DNA of 33,886 nt from JANQJA01 sp040880285. Its GTDB lineage: Bacteria > Pseudomonadota > Gammaproteobacteria > Pseudomonadales > Azotimanducaceae. Of this stretch, positions 25,564-33,553 are shown piece after piece; position 1 is the stretch's first letter; every line of letters starts with the position of its first letter. The DNA lies in contig JBBDIT010000025.1 of assembly GCA_040880285.1 (NCBI GenBank), positions 1-33,886 of the forward strand, given 5' to 3'. The position numbers and the translations under genes were made by a program. The notes beneath the pieces are model-generated. The model did no database searches. It was given only the letters and a program-made list of their open reading frames with translations, and was not told the DNA's origin.

Positions 25564-26439
25564 TTGAATATCGGTGTGATAGGAATAAGGGGTGCCTGGT
25601 CAACGGAATCCCTGGGCCAAAAACTGGCGGAGAAGGGGGCTGGCGGAACCATTATTGAACTCGGCGAAATTGGCTATGACCTTGCGAAAGCCGAGTTTTC
25701 TCATCTCGAGCATGGTCTCAATGAATTTGATGGCTTTATCCTGAAGAAGATGGGTCCTTCCTACTCATCTTTCCTGCTCGACGAACTGGAGTTGCTTGAG
25801 CTGCTTGAACGTCGAGGATTCAGGTTTTTCTCAAGGCCTTCGAAAATCCGTCAGATGATCAGTCGACTGAGCTGTACGATTCATCTGCGGGAAAATGGCA
25901 TTCCCATGCCTCCGACCTTCATTAGCGAGAACCTTCGAGACGCGACGCAGTGGGCACTGGCGAATCTGCCGGTGATCGTAAAACCGCTATACAGTACAAA
26001 AGCACGCGGTATGCTGCTGCTGGAGAATGCCGCGACGTTAGAGGCTGAGTTGGCAGCTTTCCAGGCTAGCGGTGAAAGAATTTTTTACCTGCAGCAGAAG
26101 TTTGACCTGGGGGGTGAGGATTATGGCCTGGTTTTTCTTGGTGGCCAATACATTGGTGCCTACGCACGCGTGGGTGATGGTACCACCTGGCACACGACCA
26201 CGCGCGCGGGCGGTAGTTATGGCCCTTATCAGCCGCCGCGGGCATTTATCGATCTCGCGGAAGCCGCCCAGCAGCCGTTCGGTCTGGATTTTACCTGTGT
26301 TGATGTGGCTGATACAGCGGAGGTGGGACCCGTGGTCTTCGAGGTTTCTGCATTTGGCGGATACCGGGGACTCTTCGAGGGCGCAGGGGTCGACGCTTCC
26401 GACAAGCTCGCCGACTATGTCATCAATGAGTTAAGTTGA
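25564..26439 (+). CDS. ATP-grasp ligase-like protein (RimK-related)
   Basis: A 291-residue ATP-grasp protein. The N-terminal pre-ATP-grasp domain begins MNIGVIGIRGAWS. The ATP-binding lysine is in PVIVKPLYSTKARGM (Lys140). The C-terminal metal site is FEVSAFGGYRG (259-269), with Ser where RimK-type enzymes usually have Asn (EVN). Members join a carboxylate to an amine or thiol through an acyl-phosphate; the substrates here are unknown. The start is a TTG at 25564 with GGGAG 10 bases upstream, 40 bases after the fusion gene. The stop codon directly abuts that of the convergent phosphohexomutase. Confidence 0.82.
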   Translation: MNIGVIGIRGAWSTESLGQKLAEKGAGGTIIELGEIGYDLAKAEFSHLEHGLNEFDGFILKKMGPSYSSFLLDELELLELLERRGFRFFSRPSKIRQMISRLSCTIHLRENGIPMPPTFISENLRDATQWALANLPVIVKPLYSTKARGMLLLENAATLEAELAAFQASGERIFYLQQKFDLGGEDYGLVFLGGQYIGAYARVGDGTTWHTTTRAGGSYGPYQPPRAFIDLAEAAQQPFGLDFTCVDVADTAEVGPVVFEVSAFGGYRGLFEGAGVDASDKLADYVINELS

Positions 26440-27846
26440 TTACTGGATCACGAGGCGTGATGCCAGGTCAATGTCTTCTGTGAGAAAAGGTTCAAGCGCC
26501 CCAAGTACTTCGGAAGCGTTATCGAGGAGGCGTTGGCGTTCACCTTTTGATTCGAAATTGAGCCGGACTAGTGGTTCGGTTTTCGACTGGCGTAATGAAA
26601 ATCGCCATCCACCAGGCATCTCGAAGCTTGGTCCATCGAAGTCGTCGAAGGCGATTGCAAGTTTACCAAAACGTTTTTCGATCGAGGAAAATAATTCCGC
26701 AGTGTGCGACACCTTGAAGCTCAGTTCAGGCGTACAGTAGAATTTTTCACGTCGCTTTTGTACCAGTTCGCCGATGGTTTCTTTGCTACTTCCGATGATC
26801 TCAAGTGCTGTGAGCCAGGCATACATGCCGGAATCGCAGTAGAAGAAGTTACCGAAAAAGTGGTGGGACGATAGCTCCCCGCCATAGATCGCATTGTGCG
26901 AACGCATTTTTTGTTTCACGAAGGCATGTCCTGTTTCTGATGGTACAGCTATGCCATGGTGTTGATTGATCACATCGAGCGTGTTCCAGCACAATTTGGT
27001 GTCGAAGACGATGGCGCGCCCGGGATGTTTGGTCAGAAAATGCTCCGCCAGCAAACCCACAACATAATAGGACGGAATAAGGTTTCCATTGTCGTCGAAG
27101 AACACACAGCGGTCGCAGTCTCCGTCCCATGCAACTCCCAGGCAAAATTTTCCGCCATTCATAAATGATTGCATTTCGGTGACTAGTCTGGGATTGGTGG
27201 GATCCGCCCCTTCCAAGGGAATCGGCCCGGGTTCCTTTCGAAACCAGGTTACCGGTATCTCGAACTGGTCGGCAATGCTGACTGCCAGTGTCGCAGCGGT
27301 TCCGTTCAGGCCGTTCAATGCGATTTCACCTGGTACGGTAATTCGAGAGCGAAACTGGGTGTGCAGGTAACGAATGTAGTCGGGTTGCATGTCAAAAAGA
27401 GTGATGCGCCCTTTATTGGCGACCGGTTTGCCGGCACCAGTTTGCATTCGCGCCATGACGGACGACAACCCGGTATTGAAAGTAACCGCTTCACCATTGC
27501 GAAGCACACACTTCAGGCCGTTATATTGGCCGGGGTTGTGACTTGCGGTTACGATAATTGTAGCTTCGATGCCGGTTAGGGCAGCGGAGGCGAAATAGCC
27601 GAGTTCCGTTGTACAAAGGCCCAGGTCGAGTACATTGAGCCCACGTTCGAGAAAGCCGTCAGCAAGGGCATTCTGCAAAGACACACTTGACTGGCGCATA
27701 TCGCGTCCAATTGCCACACCATTGCTTACGTTAAACTCCTCGGCGAAGGCACCAGCAAAGCGGTGTACAAAATCTTCGTTGATTTCACTGGGATAGATAC
27801 CGCGGACGTCGCCGAGTCGGAAGGCGGAGAGACTGTCAGCGATCAA
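26440..27846 (-). CDS. Phosphomannomutase/phosphoglucomutase family protein
   Basis: A 468-residue alpha-D-phosphohexomutase with all four domains. The phosphoserine loop is TASHNP (100-105, Ser102). The metal loop is DGDCDR (241-246), with Cys where Gly or Phe is usual. The sugar-binding loop is GELSSHHFF (323-331), and the phosphate-binding loop RQSKTEP (419-425) replaces the usual RxSNTEP. It should interconvert hexose 1- and 6-phosphates; the variant loops leave the preferred sugar open. The only start in reach is a TTG. A perfect TATAAT (27903-27898, minus strand) lies 50 bases upstream, without a good -35. It converges with the ATP-grasp gene with no base between stops. Confidence 0.9.
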   Translation of the reverse strand: MIADSLSAFRLGDVRGIYPSEINEDFVHRFAGAFAEEFNVSNGVAIGRDMRQSSVSLQNALADGFLERGLNVLDLGLCTTELGYFASAALTGIEATIIVTASHNPGQYNGLKCVLRNGEAVTFNTGLSSVMARMQTGAGKPVANKGRITLFDMQPDYIRYLHTQFRSRITVPGEIALNGLNGTAATLAVSIADQFEIPVTWFRKEPGPIPLEGADPTNPRLVTEMQSFMNGGKFCLGVAWDGDCDRCVFFDDNGNLIPSYYVVGLLAEHFLTKHPGRAIVFDTKLCWNTLDVINQHHGIAVPSETGHAFVKQKMRSHNAIYGGELSSHHFFGNFFYCDSGMYAWLTALEIIGSSKETIGELVQKRREKFYCTPELSFKVSHTAELFSSIEKRFGKLAIAFDDFDGPSFEMPGGWRFSLRQSKTEPLVRLNFESKGERQRLLDNASEVLGALEPFLTEDIDLASRLVIQ

Positions 27847-27924
27847 TGTGCAGAGCCTGAAGTTATCAAGAACCGGGCCGAAGTGTCAGGAACCCATATT
27901 ATAAAGGGTTAGAGGAGAAACGTC

Positions 27925-28380
27925 TCACCTCCTGTCGTTACGGGCAGGGGGCTCATCACCTCGTTTGAATGACCTCATGGTTGTCTTCTCAAAAAGTGAG
28001 TGCTCCATATGGATCGACAACCACTTACGGGCCTGCGCCTCGTCATCAAACACGGTTACCGGTACGGAATCACCTCGCAGCAATTCTGCAATCGACTCTG
28101 CCCAGTTTTCCATCACACCGGCGAGCGAGACAATGGCAATCGCACCACGGGACTTGAATTGGACAATTTCCTTGGCGCCATGCGCGATTTCCAGCCGGAT
28201 ACGATGGTCATTTTCAATTGTGATGTTGTCTTCAAGTAATACGATTTCCCAGAGCTCATCGGAATACGCGGTCAATTCTCCCAACTCCAGGATAGAATTC
28301 ATTACGTCTGCCAATGTTATTTTTCCTGATATCTGTGTGGTTACCAGTCCCTGGCGATCCATTCGTCTTGAGATGGTCAT
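27925..28380 (-). CDS. SpoIIAA/STAS-like domain protein
   Basis: A 151-residue protein. The first 120 residues have the alternating beta-alpha pattern of SpoIIAA-like (STAS-type) proteins, beginning ISRRMDRQGLVTTQISGKIT and including a central FKSRGAIAIVSLAGVMENWAESIAELL. The last 25 residues are basic and polar and probably disordered. No phosphorylatable DSxG-type motif of anti-sigma antagonists is evident. It is upstream of the phosphomutase gene on the same strand (78-base gap). Function unknown; the family call is tentative. Confidence 0.6.
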   Translation of the reverse strand: MTISRRMDRQGLVTTQISGKITLADVMNSILELGELTAYSDELWEIVLLEDNITIENDHRIRLEIAHGAKEIVQFKSRGAIAIVSLAGVMENWAESIAELLRGDSVPVTVFDDEAQARKWLSIHMEHSLFEKTTMRSFKRGDEPPARNDRR

Positions 28381-28561
28381 TCCCGCTGCCTGTCACAAGG
28401 TTACGGGCACCTATGTTATCTGGCCTTACCATTAAAAAATTGAACTGGTTCTCAATTCTTGACGGATTCCTGCCATTCAGCGGGTTTTTCATCGGGTTTA
28501 CCCGCATCGCGGAATTCTGACATGATGATTGGGCAAGTCCGCACACGCATAGGAGATGAAA

Positions 28562-28915
28562 GTGACGATCGAAAGACTCAAGGTTGGGGCACGAATGAGC
28601 CAGGCAGTCATACACGGCGAGGTGGTCTATCTTTCCGGCCAGGTTGCGAGAAACGCCCCGGGGGAGCCTGCTGCGGCTCAAACACGGGATATCCTTGCCG
28701 CAATTGACGCATTACTCGAAGCCGCCGGGACTGATAAATCCCGTTTGTTAACGGCAAACATCTGGCTGGCTGACATGAAAGACTTTGCGGAAATGAATGA
28801 GGTCTGGGACGCCTGGGTCGTGGTAGGCCACACCCCTGCACGCGCCTGTGTTGAGTCACGCCTTGCCGCTCAACAATATACGGTAGAAATTGCGGTGACC
28901 GCGGCTGTCGCCTGA
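28562..28915 (+). CDS. RidA (YjgF/YER057c/UK114) family protein
   Basis: A protein of about 118 residues of the RidA family of enamine/imine deaminases. Landmarks are VYLSGQVARN near the N-terminus, the central helix with DILAAIDALLEAAG, and TPARACVESRLA, which carries the substrate-binding arginine. I place the start at the GTG (28562), since AGGAG lies six bases before it; the ATG at 28556 immediately abuts that ribosome site. The member belongs to the diverse set beyond archetypal RidA, so its exact substrate is open. Confidence 0.88.
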   Translation: MTIERLKVGARMSQAVIHGEVVYLSGQVARNAPGEPAAAQTRDILAAIDALLEAAGTDKSRLLTANIWLADMKDFAEMNEVWDAWVVVGHTPARACVESRLAAQQYTVEIAVTAAVA

Positions 28916-28973
28916 CTGGTGGCGCTGCAGGACGCCTGCTGGAGTCGTATGCTTGATGCGTTGCGTGCGTTCT

Positions 28974-29711
28974 CTAGAGATCGAGCTTACTGGTAACCTT
29001 TGGCAAGCCATCCAGCCAGCGTCGTACTGACTCTGCCGCTTCGGTGTAAACGTTCAACACCTTGTCCCGTTTCCGTTTCAGGACTTTGAAACCATGATCT
29101 GCGGTGTCCAGCTCATGTAAGCTCGCATTCTGCATCTTGCCAATCAGCTCCCTGAGTAGAGTCAAGTCAGCAAGCTTGTCCCGGGTGCCGCTAAGGAATA
29201 ACTGTGGCAGTGTAATACGATACATGTGATCGGCGCGGGAAGTACCCGGTTTCCCTGCCGGGTGCAAGGGAAAGGAAAAATATACAAGGCCCGACAGGCC
29301 CTGAGGTTCATCAGCAGCAAAGTACGAACTCATGCGACCGCCAAATGAATGGCCACCTGACAATACGGGTATGGGTTGGGCGCCGCCAGTTCGTAAGTCG
29401 CAGTTGTCCTTCAGGCAGGCAATGGCATTGCGGATCGTTGTAGTGCATACATCGATGTCATTGGTCCGACCACCTCCTGCTTCCATATAGGGGAAGTTGA
29501 ACCTGAGGGTTGCAATATTTACGTCGCAAAGTGCATCGGCAATGGACTGCATGTGGACGTGTCGCATGTCGGCGCCGGCACCATGTGCCAGCACCAGGCA
29601 GGCATCAAACGATACTGGTTGCTGGAGGACGGCAGAGACAGAGACCTGGCCCTTGCCGGCCGTCGCTGCAAATGTCAATTTGGAAGTAGCGTGTTTCACT
29701 GGTCCAGTCAT
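28974..29711 (-). CDS. Alpha/beta hydrolase (KANL3/Tex30-type)
   Basis: A 245-residue alpha/beta hydrolase. The oxyanion segment is LVLAHGAGADMRHVHM, followed by LRFNFPYMEAGGGRTND; the nucleophile elbow is SGGHSFGGRMSS (Ser in GHSFG). The acid is likely in FLSGTRDKLAD and the histidine in LDTADHGFKVL. The HGAG start and FPY motif mark the KANL3/Tex30 group, common in bacteria and without known substrates. Predicted cytosolic, no signal peptide. The flanking genes give no functional hint. Confidence 0.85.
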   Translation of the reverse strand: MTGPVKHATSKLTFAATAGKGQVSVSAVLQQPVSFDACLVLAHGAGADMRHVHMQSIADALCDVNIATLRFNFPYMEAGGGRTNDIDVCTTTIRNAIACLKDNCDLRTGGAQPIPVLSGGHSFGGRMSSYFAADEPQGLSGLVYFSFPLHPAGKPGTSRADHMYRITLPQLFLSGTRDKLADLTLLRELIGKMQNASLHELDTADHGFKVLKRKRDKVLNVYTEAAESVRRWLDGLPKVTSKLDL

Positions 29712-29885
29712 GGAAACGAGGTGTCACCCTGGCATCATAATTCGGGTAGATGGTTGGTTGGTAGTGGTCCAGTTTGAATTGATTGTCCCCCTGAAATCAG
29801 GCTGGTTGAAGCGGGTTACCATTCGGGTTTACTCTAGGACCCCAATACAATCTGGATTTTTCATGACTCATAAAGAGGTAAGCAC

Positions 29886-30323
29886 ATGTCAGAACAAGCG
29901 CAAACCCGATCGACCGGGCCGTTGCCGGTCGTCAACTGGTTAAAATTACCGGCCGACGGCGAACCTTATCTTGAAGGACACAAATGCGGCAGCTGCGGCG
30001 CGATCTTCCTGGGGGAGCGGGAAGTCTGTTCAAAATGCGGTGCACGCGGCAAGATGGCACCAGCCAAACTTGCCAATACGGGTAAACTGTATTCGTTTTC
30101 TATTGTTTACCGAAGTTTTCCGGGTATCGAGGTGCCTTATATCTCTGCAATTGTAGATCTGGATGGAGGCGGCACGGTTAAGGGTAACCTTATCGGTGTT
30201 GAAGCTGATCCGGACAAGATCAATTTCGATATGCCTGTCCAGGTAGTGTTTGATGATGCACTGGGCAGGAAAGATCAGGACGGAAACAGCTACATCAGCT
30301 ACTTCTTTAAACCTGCGGCTTAA
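29886..30323 (+). CDS. Zn-ribbon OB-fold protein (DUF35), thiolase partner
   Basis: A 145-residue protein with an N-terminal rubredoxin-like zinc ribbon, KCGSCGA and CSKCGARG (two CxxC pairs), followed by an OB-fold. In bacteria and archaea such DUF35 proteins accompany SCP2-type thiolases or HMG-CoA synthases and form complexes that bind or channel CoA thioesters. Here it is immediately upstream (24 bases) of a thiolase gene, which supports that role. The start ATG has GAGG nine bases upstream. Confidence 0.9.
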   Translation: MSEQAQTRSTGPLPVVNWLKLPADGEPYLEGHKCGSCGAIFLGEREVCSKCGARGKMAPAKLANTGKLYSFSIVYRSFPGIEVPYISAIVDLDGGGTVKGNLIGVEADPDKINFDMPVQVVFDDALGRKDQDGNSYISYFFKPAA

Positions 30324-30347
30324 TTGAATTATTAATAGGAGCGTTCC

Positions 30348-31493
30348 ATGAGCGATGTATACGTGGTTGGTGTTGATATGATCAAGTTTGGTCGATTTCC
30401 GGACAAGACAGTCCCCCAGATTGGTGCGCAGGCGGCACTGATGGCACTGGATGATGCGGGCATGACCATCAAGGACATGCAGGCCCTTTATTGCGGTAAC
30501 CTGGGCCAGGCCAATGCCATGGTCGGACAGCGAATCCTGCAGGAAATTGGTCAGACCGGCATTGGTGTGGTCAATTGTGCCAATGCCTGTGCTACAGGGG
30601 CCACGGCGTTCAGGGAAGCCTGGATGTCAATCAAGGCAGGGGTCAATGACGTCGTGTTGGCGGTGGGCGTTGAACAGATGGGGCGTGGACTTTTAGGTGG
30701 TGGCGGTGGTGGTGTCGGTATTCCCAAAGAAGGACTATTGGGCTCGGGTACCATGCCTGCAGTTTTTGCAGAAGCCGGCATGGAGCACGCTCGGAAATAT
30801 GGTACTACCTTTGAACAATTCGCCAAGGTTTCCGTCAAGAATCATCACCATTCCACGTTGAACCCCAAAGCCATGTACCAGATCGAGACACCCCTCGATG
30901 TGGTGATGAATGCGGAAATGATCTCTTATCCCAATACCAAGCTGATGTGCTCGGTGAATGTCGATGGTTCGGCGGCGGCAGTGCTGGTATCGGAGCGTAA
31001 GATGAAGGAGCTGGGTTTGATGAGCCGGGCCATCAAGGTACGCGCTTCGATATTGACCAGCGATCCTTATTCTGACCGGGATCTGGTGATGCCGGACGTG
31101 AACCAGTTGACCCGAAATGCTGCCAGCCAGGCCTATGAAATGGCTGGCGTGGGTCCCGAGGATATCAATCTTGTGGAATTACATGATTGTTTTGCCACCG
31201 CGGAAATCCTTCACTATGAAAATCTGGGCCTGTGCAAGGATGGCGATGCTGGTCGGATGATCGATGAGGGTGAAGTTGCCCTCGGCGGCAGGGTGCCGGT
31301 CAATGTCTCTGGTGGCTTGTTGTCGAAGGGCCATCCGCTCGGCGCCACGGGTATTGCCAACATCTACGAGGTCAGTACCCACCTGCGGGGTGAGGCGGAC
31401 AAGCGACAGGTCGAGGGCGCACGTCTGGGCCTGACCCATGTGATTGGACTGGGTAGCGCCTGTGCCATCCATATCCTTGAAAAAGCGGCTTAG
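30348..31493 (+). CDS. SCP2-type thiolase family protein
   Basis: A 381-residue thiolase of the SCP-x/lipid-transfer group. The nucleophilic cysteine is most likely Cys81 in NACATGATAF. The catalytic histidine region is SGGLLSKGHPLGATG, and the Asn/His loop is VELHDCFATAE. The C-terminal cysteine segment reads GLGSACAIHIL, not the CGGGG type of degradative thiolases. It pairs with the preceding DUF35 protein and probably works on beta-ketoacyl-CoA chains. A 9-base-pair hairpin follows the stop. Confidence 0.92.
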   Translation: MSDVYVVGVDMIKFGRFPDKTVPQIGAQAALMALDDAGMTIKDMQALYCGNLGQANAMVGQRILQEIGQTGIGVVNCANACATGATAFREAWMSIKAGVNDVVLAVGVEQMGRGLLGGGGGGVGIPKEGLLGSGTMPAVFAEAGMEHARKYGTTFEQFAKVSVKNHHHSTLNPKAMYQIETPLDVVMNAEMISYPNTKLMCSVNVDGSAAAVLVSERKMKELGLMSRAIKVRASILTSDPYSDRDLVMPDVNQLTRNAASQAYEMAGVGPEDINLVELHDCFATAEILHYENLGLCKDGDAGRMIDEGEVALGGRVPVNVSGGLLSKGHPLGATGIANIYEVSTHLRGEADKRQVEGARLGLTHVIGLGSACAIHILEKAA

Positions 31494-31501
31494 ACGGGAT
31501 C

Positions 31502-31526
31502 GGCCATTGGCAATCAACCAATGGCC
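31502..31526 (+). terminator. Hairpin after the thiolase gene
   Basis: GGCCATTGG (31502-31510) and CCAATGGCC (31518-31526) form a perfect nine-base stem with a seven-base loop. It is followed only by ATTCGTTT, a weak U-tract, and lies eight bases before the next ATG. It may be a weak terminator or may influence translation of the phosphodiesterase gene. Confidence 0.45.
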
Positions 31527-31534
31527 ATTCGTTT

Positions 31535-32023
31535 ATGCGGATCGGCGTCGTCAGTGACACCCATAACAACCTGAAGAATGTGCGCCGCATTGTCGAATTG
31601 TTCAACCAGACCGCAGTTGAGCGCGTGGTGCACACAGGAGACATCACCCAGGCCAAAACTGTTGCGGCATTTGCTGAACTTTCAGCCCCTCTCTATGGCG
31701 TCTTTGGTAACAATGACCAGGGTGAACTGGCGGATCTGTCGCGGATGGTGGCGGCACTGGGGTTTCATTTTGTCCAGCCACCACTGGCCCTTGAGTGGGC
31801 ACAACGTCGGATTGTCGTCGTCCATGATCCCCTGGAACTCGCGTCGGTCGACCCAGGCGAGTATGACCTGATTCTTCATGGTCATACCCATCTGGAAACC
31901 ATCGAATACAACGCTGCCAGGCTCACATTCAACCCGGGAGAGAGTGCCGGTATGATGCCCGGCGCCAATGCCATCGGTATTGTTGATCTCAACTCGCTGT
32001 CTGCTGATATCATCAAGTTTTAG
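31535..32023 (+). CDS. YfcE/MJ0936-like phosphodiesterase
   Basis: A 162-residue compact metallophosphoesterase. All metal motifs are present: SDTHNN (Asp7, His9), HTGDIT, FGNND, VVHDP and LHGHTHLE. Family members hydrolyse model phosphodiesters such as bis-p-nitrophenyl phosphate; the natural substrate is unknown. Length is typical. No clear ribosome site, because the hairpin at 31502-31526 occupies the expected position. It is unrelated in architecture to the larger metallophosphoesterase at 22598. Confidence 0.88.
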   Translation: MRIGVVSDTHNNLKNVRRIVELFNQTAVERVVHTGDITQAKTVAAFAELSAPLYGVFGNNDQGELADLSRMVAALGFHFVQPPLALEWAQRRIVVVHDPLELASVDPGEYDLILHGHTHLETIEYNAARLTFNPGESAGMMPGANAIGIVDLNSLSADIIKF

Positions 32024-32180
32024 GTATTCCTGTTTCGAGAGCTTATAAGCGACAAGGATGTGTGCGCATAAATTTAGGGTATGTAGTATTTAATCGGCAG
32101 GCGAAGGCTGTAGTATGGTTACCAATTACCGTTCAAACAACCTACGACGAACACAGAGTTCACCAATACACATTCCACAT

Positions 32181-32207
32181 TCCACTACTACACACTCCAC
32201 TACTACA
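32181..32207 (+). repeat. 12-base direct repeat in a G-free 5' leader
   Basis: TCCACTACTACA occurs at 32181-32192 and again at 32196-32207, 15 bases apart, within about 50 bases (32159-32208) that contain no G. It ends next to the ribosome site (AGAGGA, 32208-32213) of the acyl-CoA dehydrogenase. Such a sequence would be unstructured in RNA and could be a translation enhancer or a binding site. No function is proven. Confidence 0.6.
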
Positions 32208-32221
32208 AGAGGACCGCTCCT

Positions 32222-33442
32222 ATGATGGATTTGGCAATCCCTGAACGGCTGATACCCGTCCGCGACAAAATCGACAAGTTTGTACGCGAAAAGGTTGATC
32301 CTATGACTGACGAATATTTTGAACAGATTGGTGTCGGTGGTGATCGTTGGACACTGAATGATCGGCAGCTGGAAATTATGAATGGTTTAAAGCAGGAAGC
32401 CAGGGAAGCCGGGCTGTGGAATTTCTTTTTGCCGGAAAGCCAGGGCGGTGCCGGGGTCAGCAACCTCGAGTATGCGCACCTTGCCGAGGTCATGGCACGT
32501 AACCCGATCGCATCGGAAGTGTTCAACTGTGCCGCCCCGGATACGGGCAATATGGAAGTGCTCGAGCGATATGGAACCGAAGCCCAGAAGAAAGCGTGGC
32601 TCGAACCGTTGCTGGAGGGGAAGATTCGTTCGGCATTCGCAATGACGGAACCGGATGTGGCTTCCTCCGACGCCACTAATATTGCCACCCGTGCGGTACT
32701 TGACGGCGACGAGTGGGTCATCGATGGCGAGAAACATTACATCTCAGGTGCTGGTGATTCCCGATGCAAGATTATGATCACTATGGTGGTGACCAATCCT
32801 GATGCGCCCAAGCATTTGCGGCAGTCACAGATCCTTGTGCCGATGGATACAAAGGGGGTCGAAGTAATCCGGCCCATGTATGTGTTCGGCCGTGATGATG
32901 CACCCCATGGCCATATGCATATCAAGTTTACCGACGTCAGGGTGCCCAGGGACAACATGATCCTGGGGGAAGGGCGTGGGTTTGAGATTTCCCAGGGTCG
33001 ACTTGGCCCGGGACGTATCCATCACTGCATGCGCTCAATCGGCGTGGCTGAACGTGCGCTGGAACTCCTGTGTAAACGTGCATTGTCTCGTACGGCCTTT
33101 GGTAAACCACTTGCAGAACTCGGTGGTAACTACGATGTGATCGCCGATTCACGAATCGAACTTGATATGTGTCGATTGTCGGTACTCCATGCCGCTTACA
33201 TGATGGACACGATTGGCAACAAAGAAGCCCGGAAATATATCTCCGCCATCAAGGTTGCGGTTCCAAATATGACGCTCAAGATCATCGATCGGGCAATTCA
33301 GATCCATGGTGCCCTCGGTGTGTCGCAGGATACCCCGCTTGCTGGAATGTGGATGAGCCAGCGTACATTACGACTGGCGGATGGACCGGATGAAGTTCAC
33401 AGGCGGGTGATAGCCAGGGAAGAACTCAAGCGCTATTCCTGA
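32222..33442 (+). CDS. Acyl-CoA dehydrogenase, ACAD10/11-like
   Basis: A 406-residue FAD acyl-CoA dehydrogenase without the N-terminal kinase-like domain of mammalian ACAD10/11. Strong family marks are AMTEPDVASSDATN, GEGRGFEISQGRLGPGRIHH and LRLADGPDEVHRRVIAREEL, all very close to human ACAD11 as I recall it. That family favours long-chain or 4-hydroxy acyl-CoA substrates. Two ATGs stand in tandem (32222 and 32225); AGAGGA lies 8 bases before the first. It is downstream of the thiolase and DUF35 genes, in keeping with acyl-CoA breakdown, but separated by a 198-base leader. Confidence 0.93.
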   Translation: MMDLAIPERLIPVRDKIDKFVREKVDPMTDEYFEQIGVGGDRWTLNDRQLEIMNGLKQEAREAGLWNFFLPESQGGAGVSNLEYAHLAEVMARNPIASEVFNCAAPDTGNMEVLERYGTEAQKKAWLEPLLEGKIRSAFAMTEPDVASSDATNIATRAVLDGDEWVIDGEKHYISGAGDSRCKIMITMVVTNPDAPKHLRQSQILVPMDTKGVEVIRPMYVFGRDDAPHGHMHIKFTDVRVPRDNMILGEGRGFEISQGRLGPGRIHHCMRSIGVAERALELLCKRALSRTAFGKPLAELGGNYDVIADSRIELDMCRLSVLHAAYMMDTIGNKEARKYISAIKVAVPNMTLKIIDRAIQIHGALGVSQDTPLAGMWMSQRTLRLADGPDEVHRRVIAREELKRYS

Positions 33443-33459
33443 CGGTCATTATGCCCTGA

Positions 33460-33489
33460 CCGGGGTCAGATTGTGAAATCTGACCCCGG
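33460..33489. repeat. REP-like palindrome
   Basis: CCGGGGTCAGATT (33460-33472) and its exact reverse complement (33477-33489) flank a four-base loop GTGA. No U-tract follows on either strand, so it is not a usual intrinsic terminator, though it could stabilise the upstream mRNA end. GGGGTCAGA/TCTGACCCC palindromes are, from memory, a common intergenic repeat family in proteobacterial genomes, often mobilised by REP-associated transposases. Only one copy lies in this window. Confidence 0.65.
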
Positions 33490-33553
33490 GCGACTGGTTG
33501 CGTTTAGCCCCCAATCCGGCTTAAATGGGCCTTTCTAATGCCAGGATACAAAA

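Noticed and set aside
28480..28505. GCGGGT/ACCCGC inverted repeat before ridA
   Set aside because: Six-base arms with a 14-base loop and no U-tract; likely chance.
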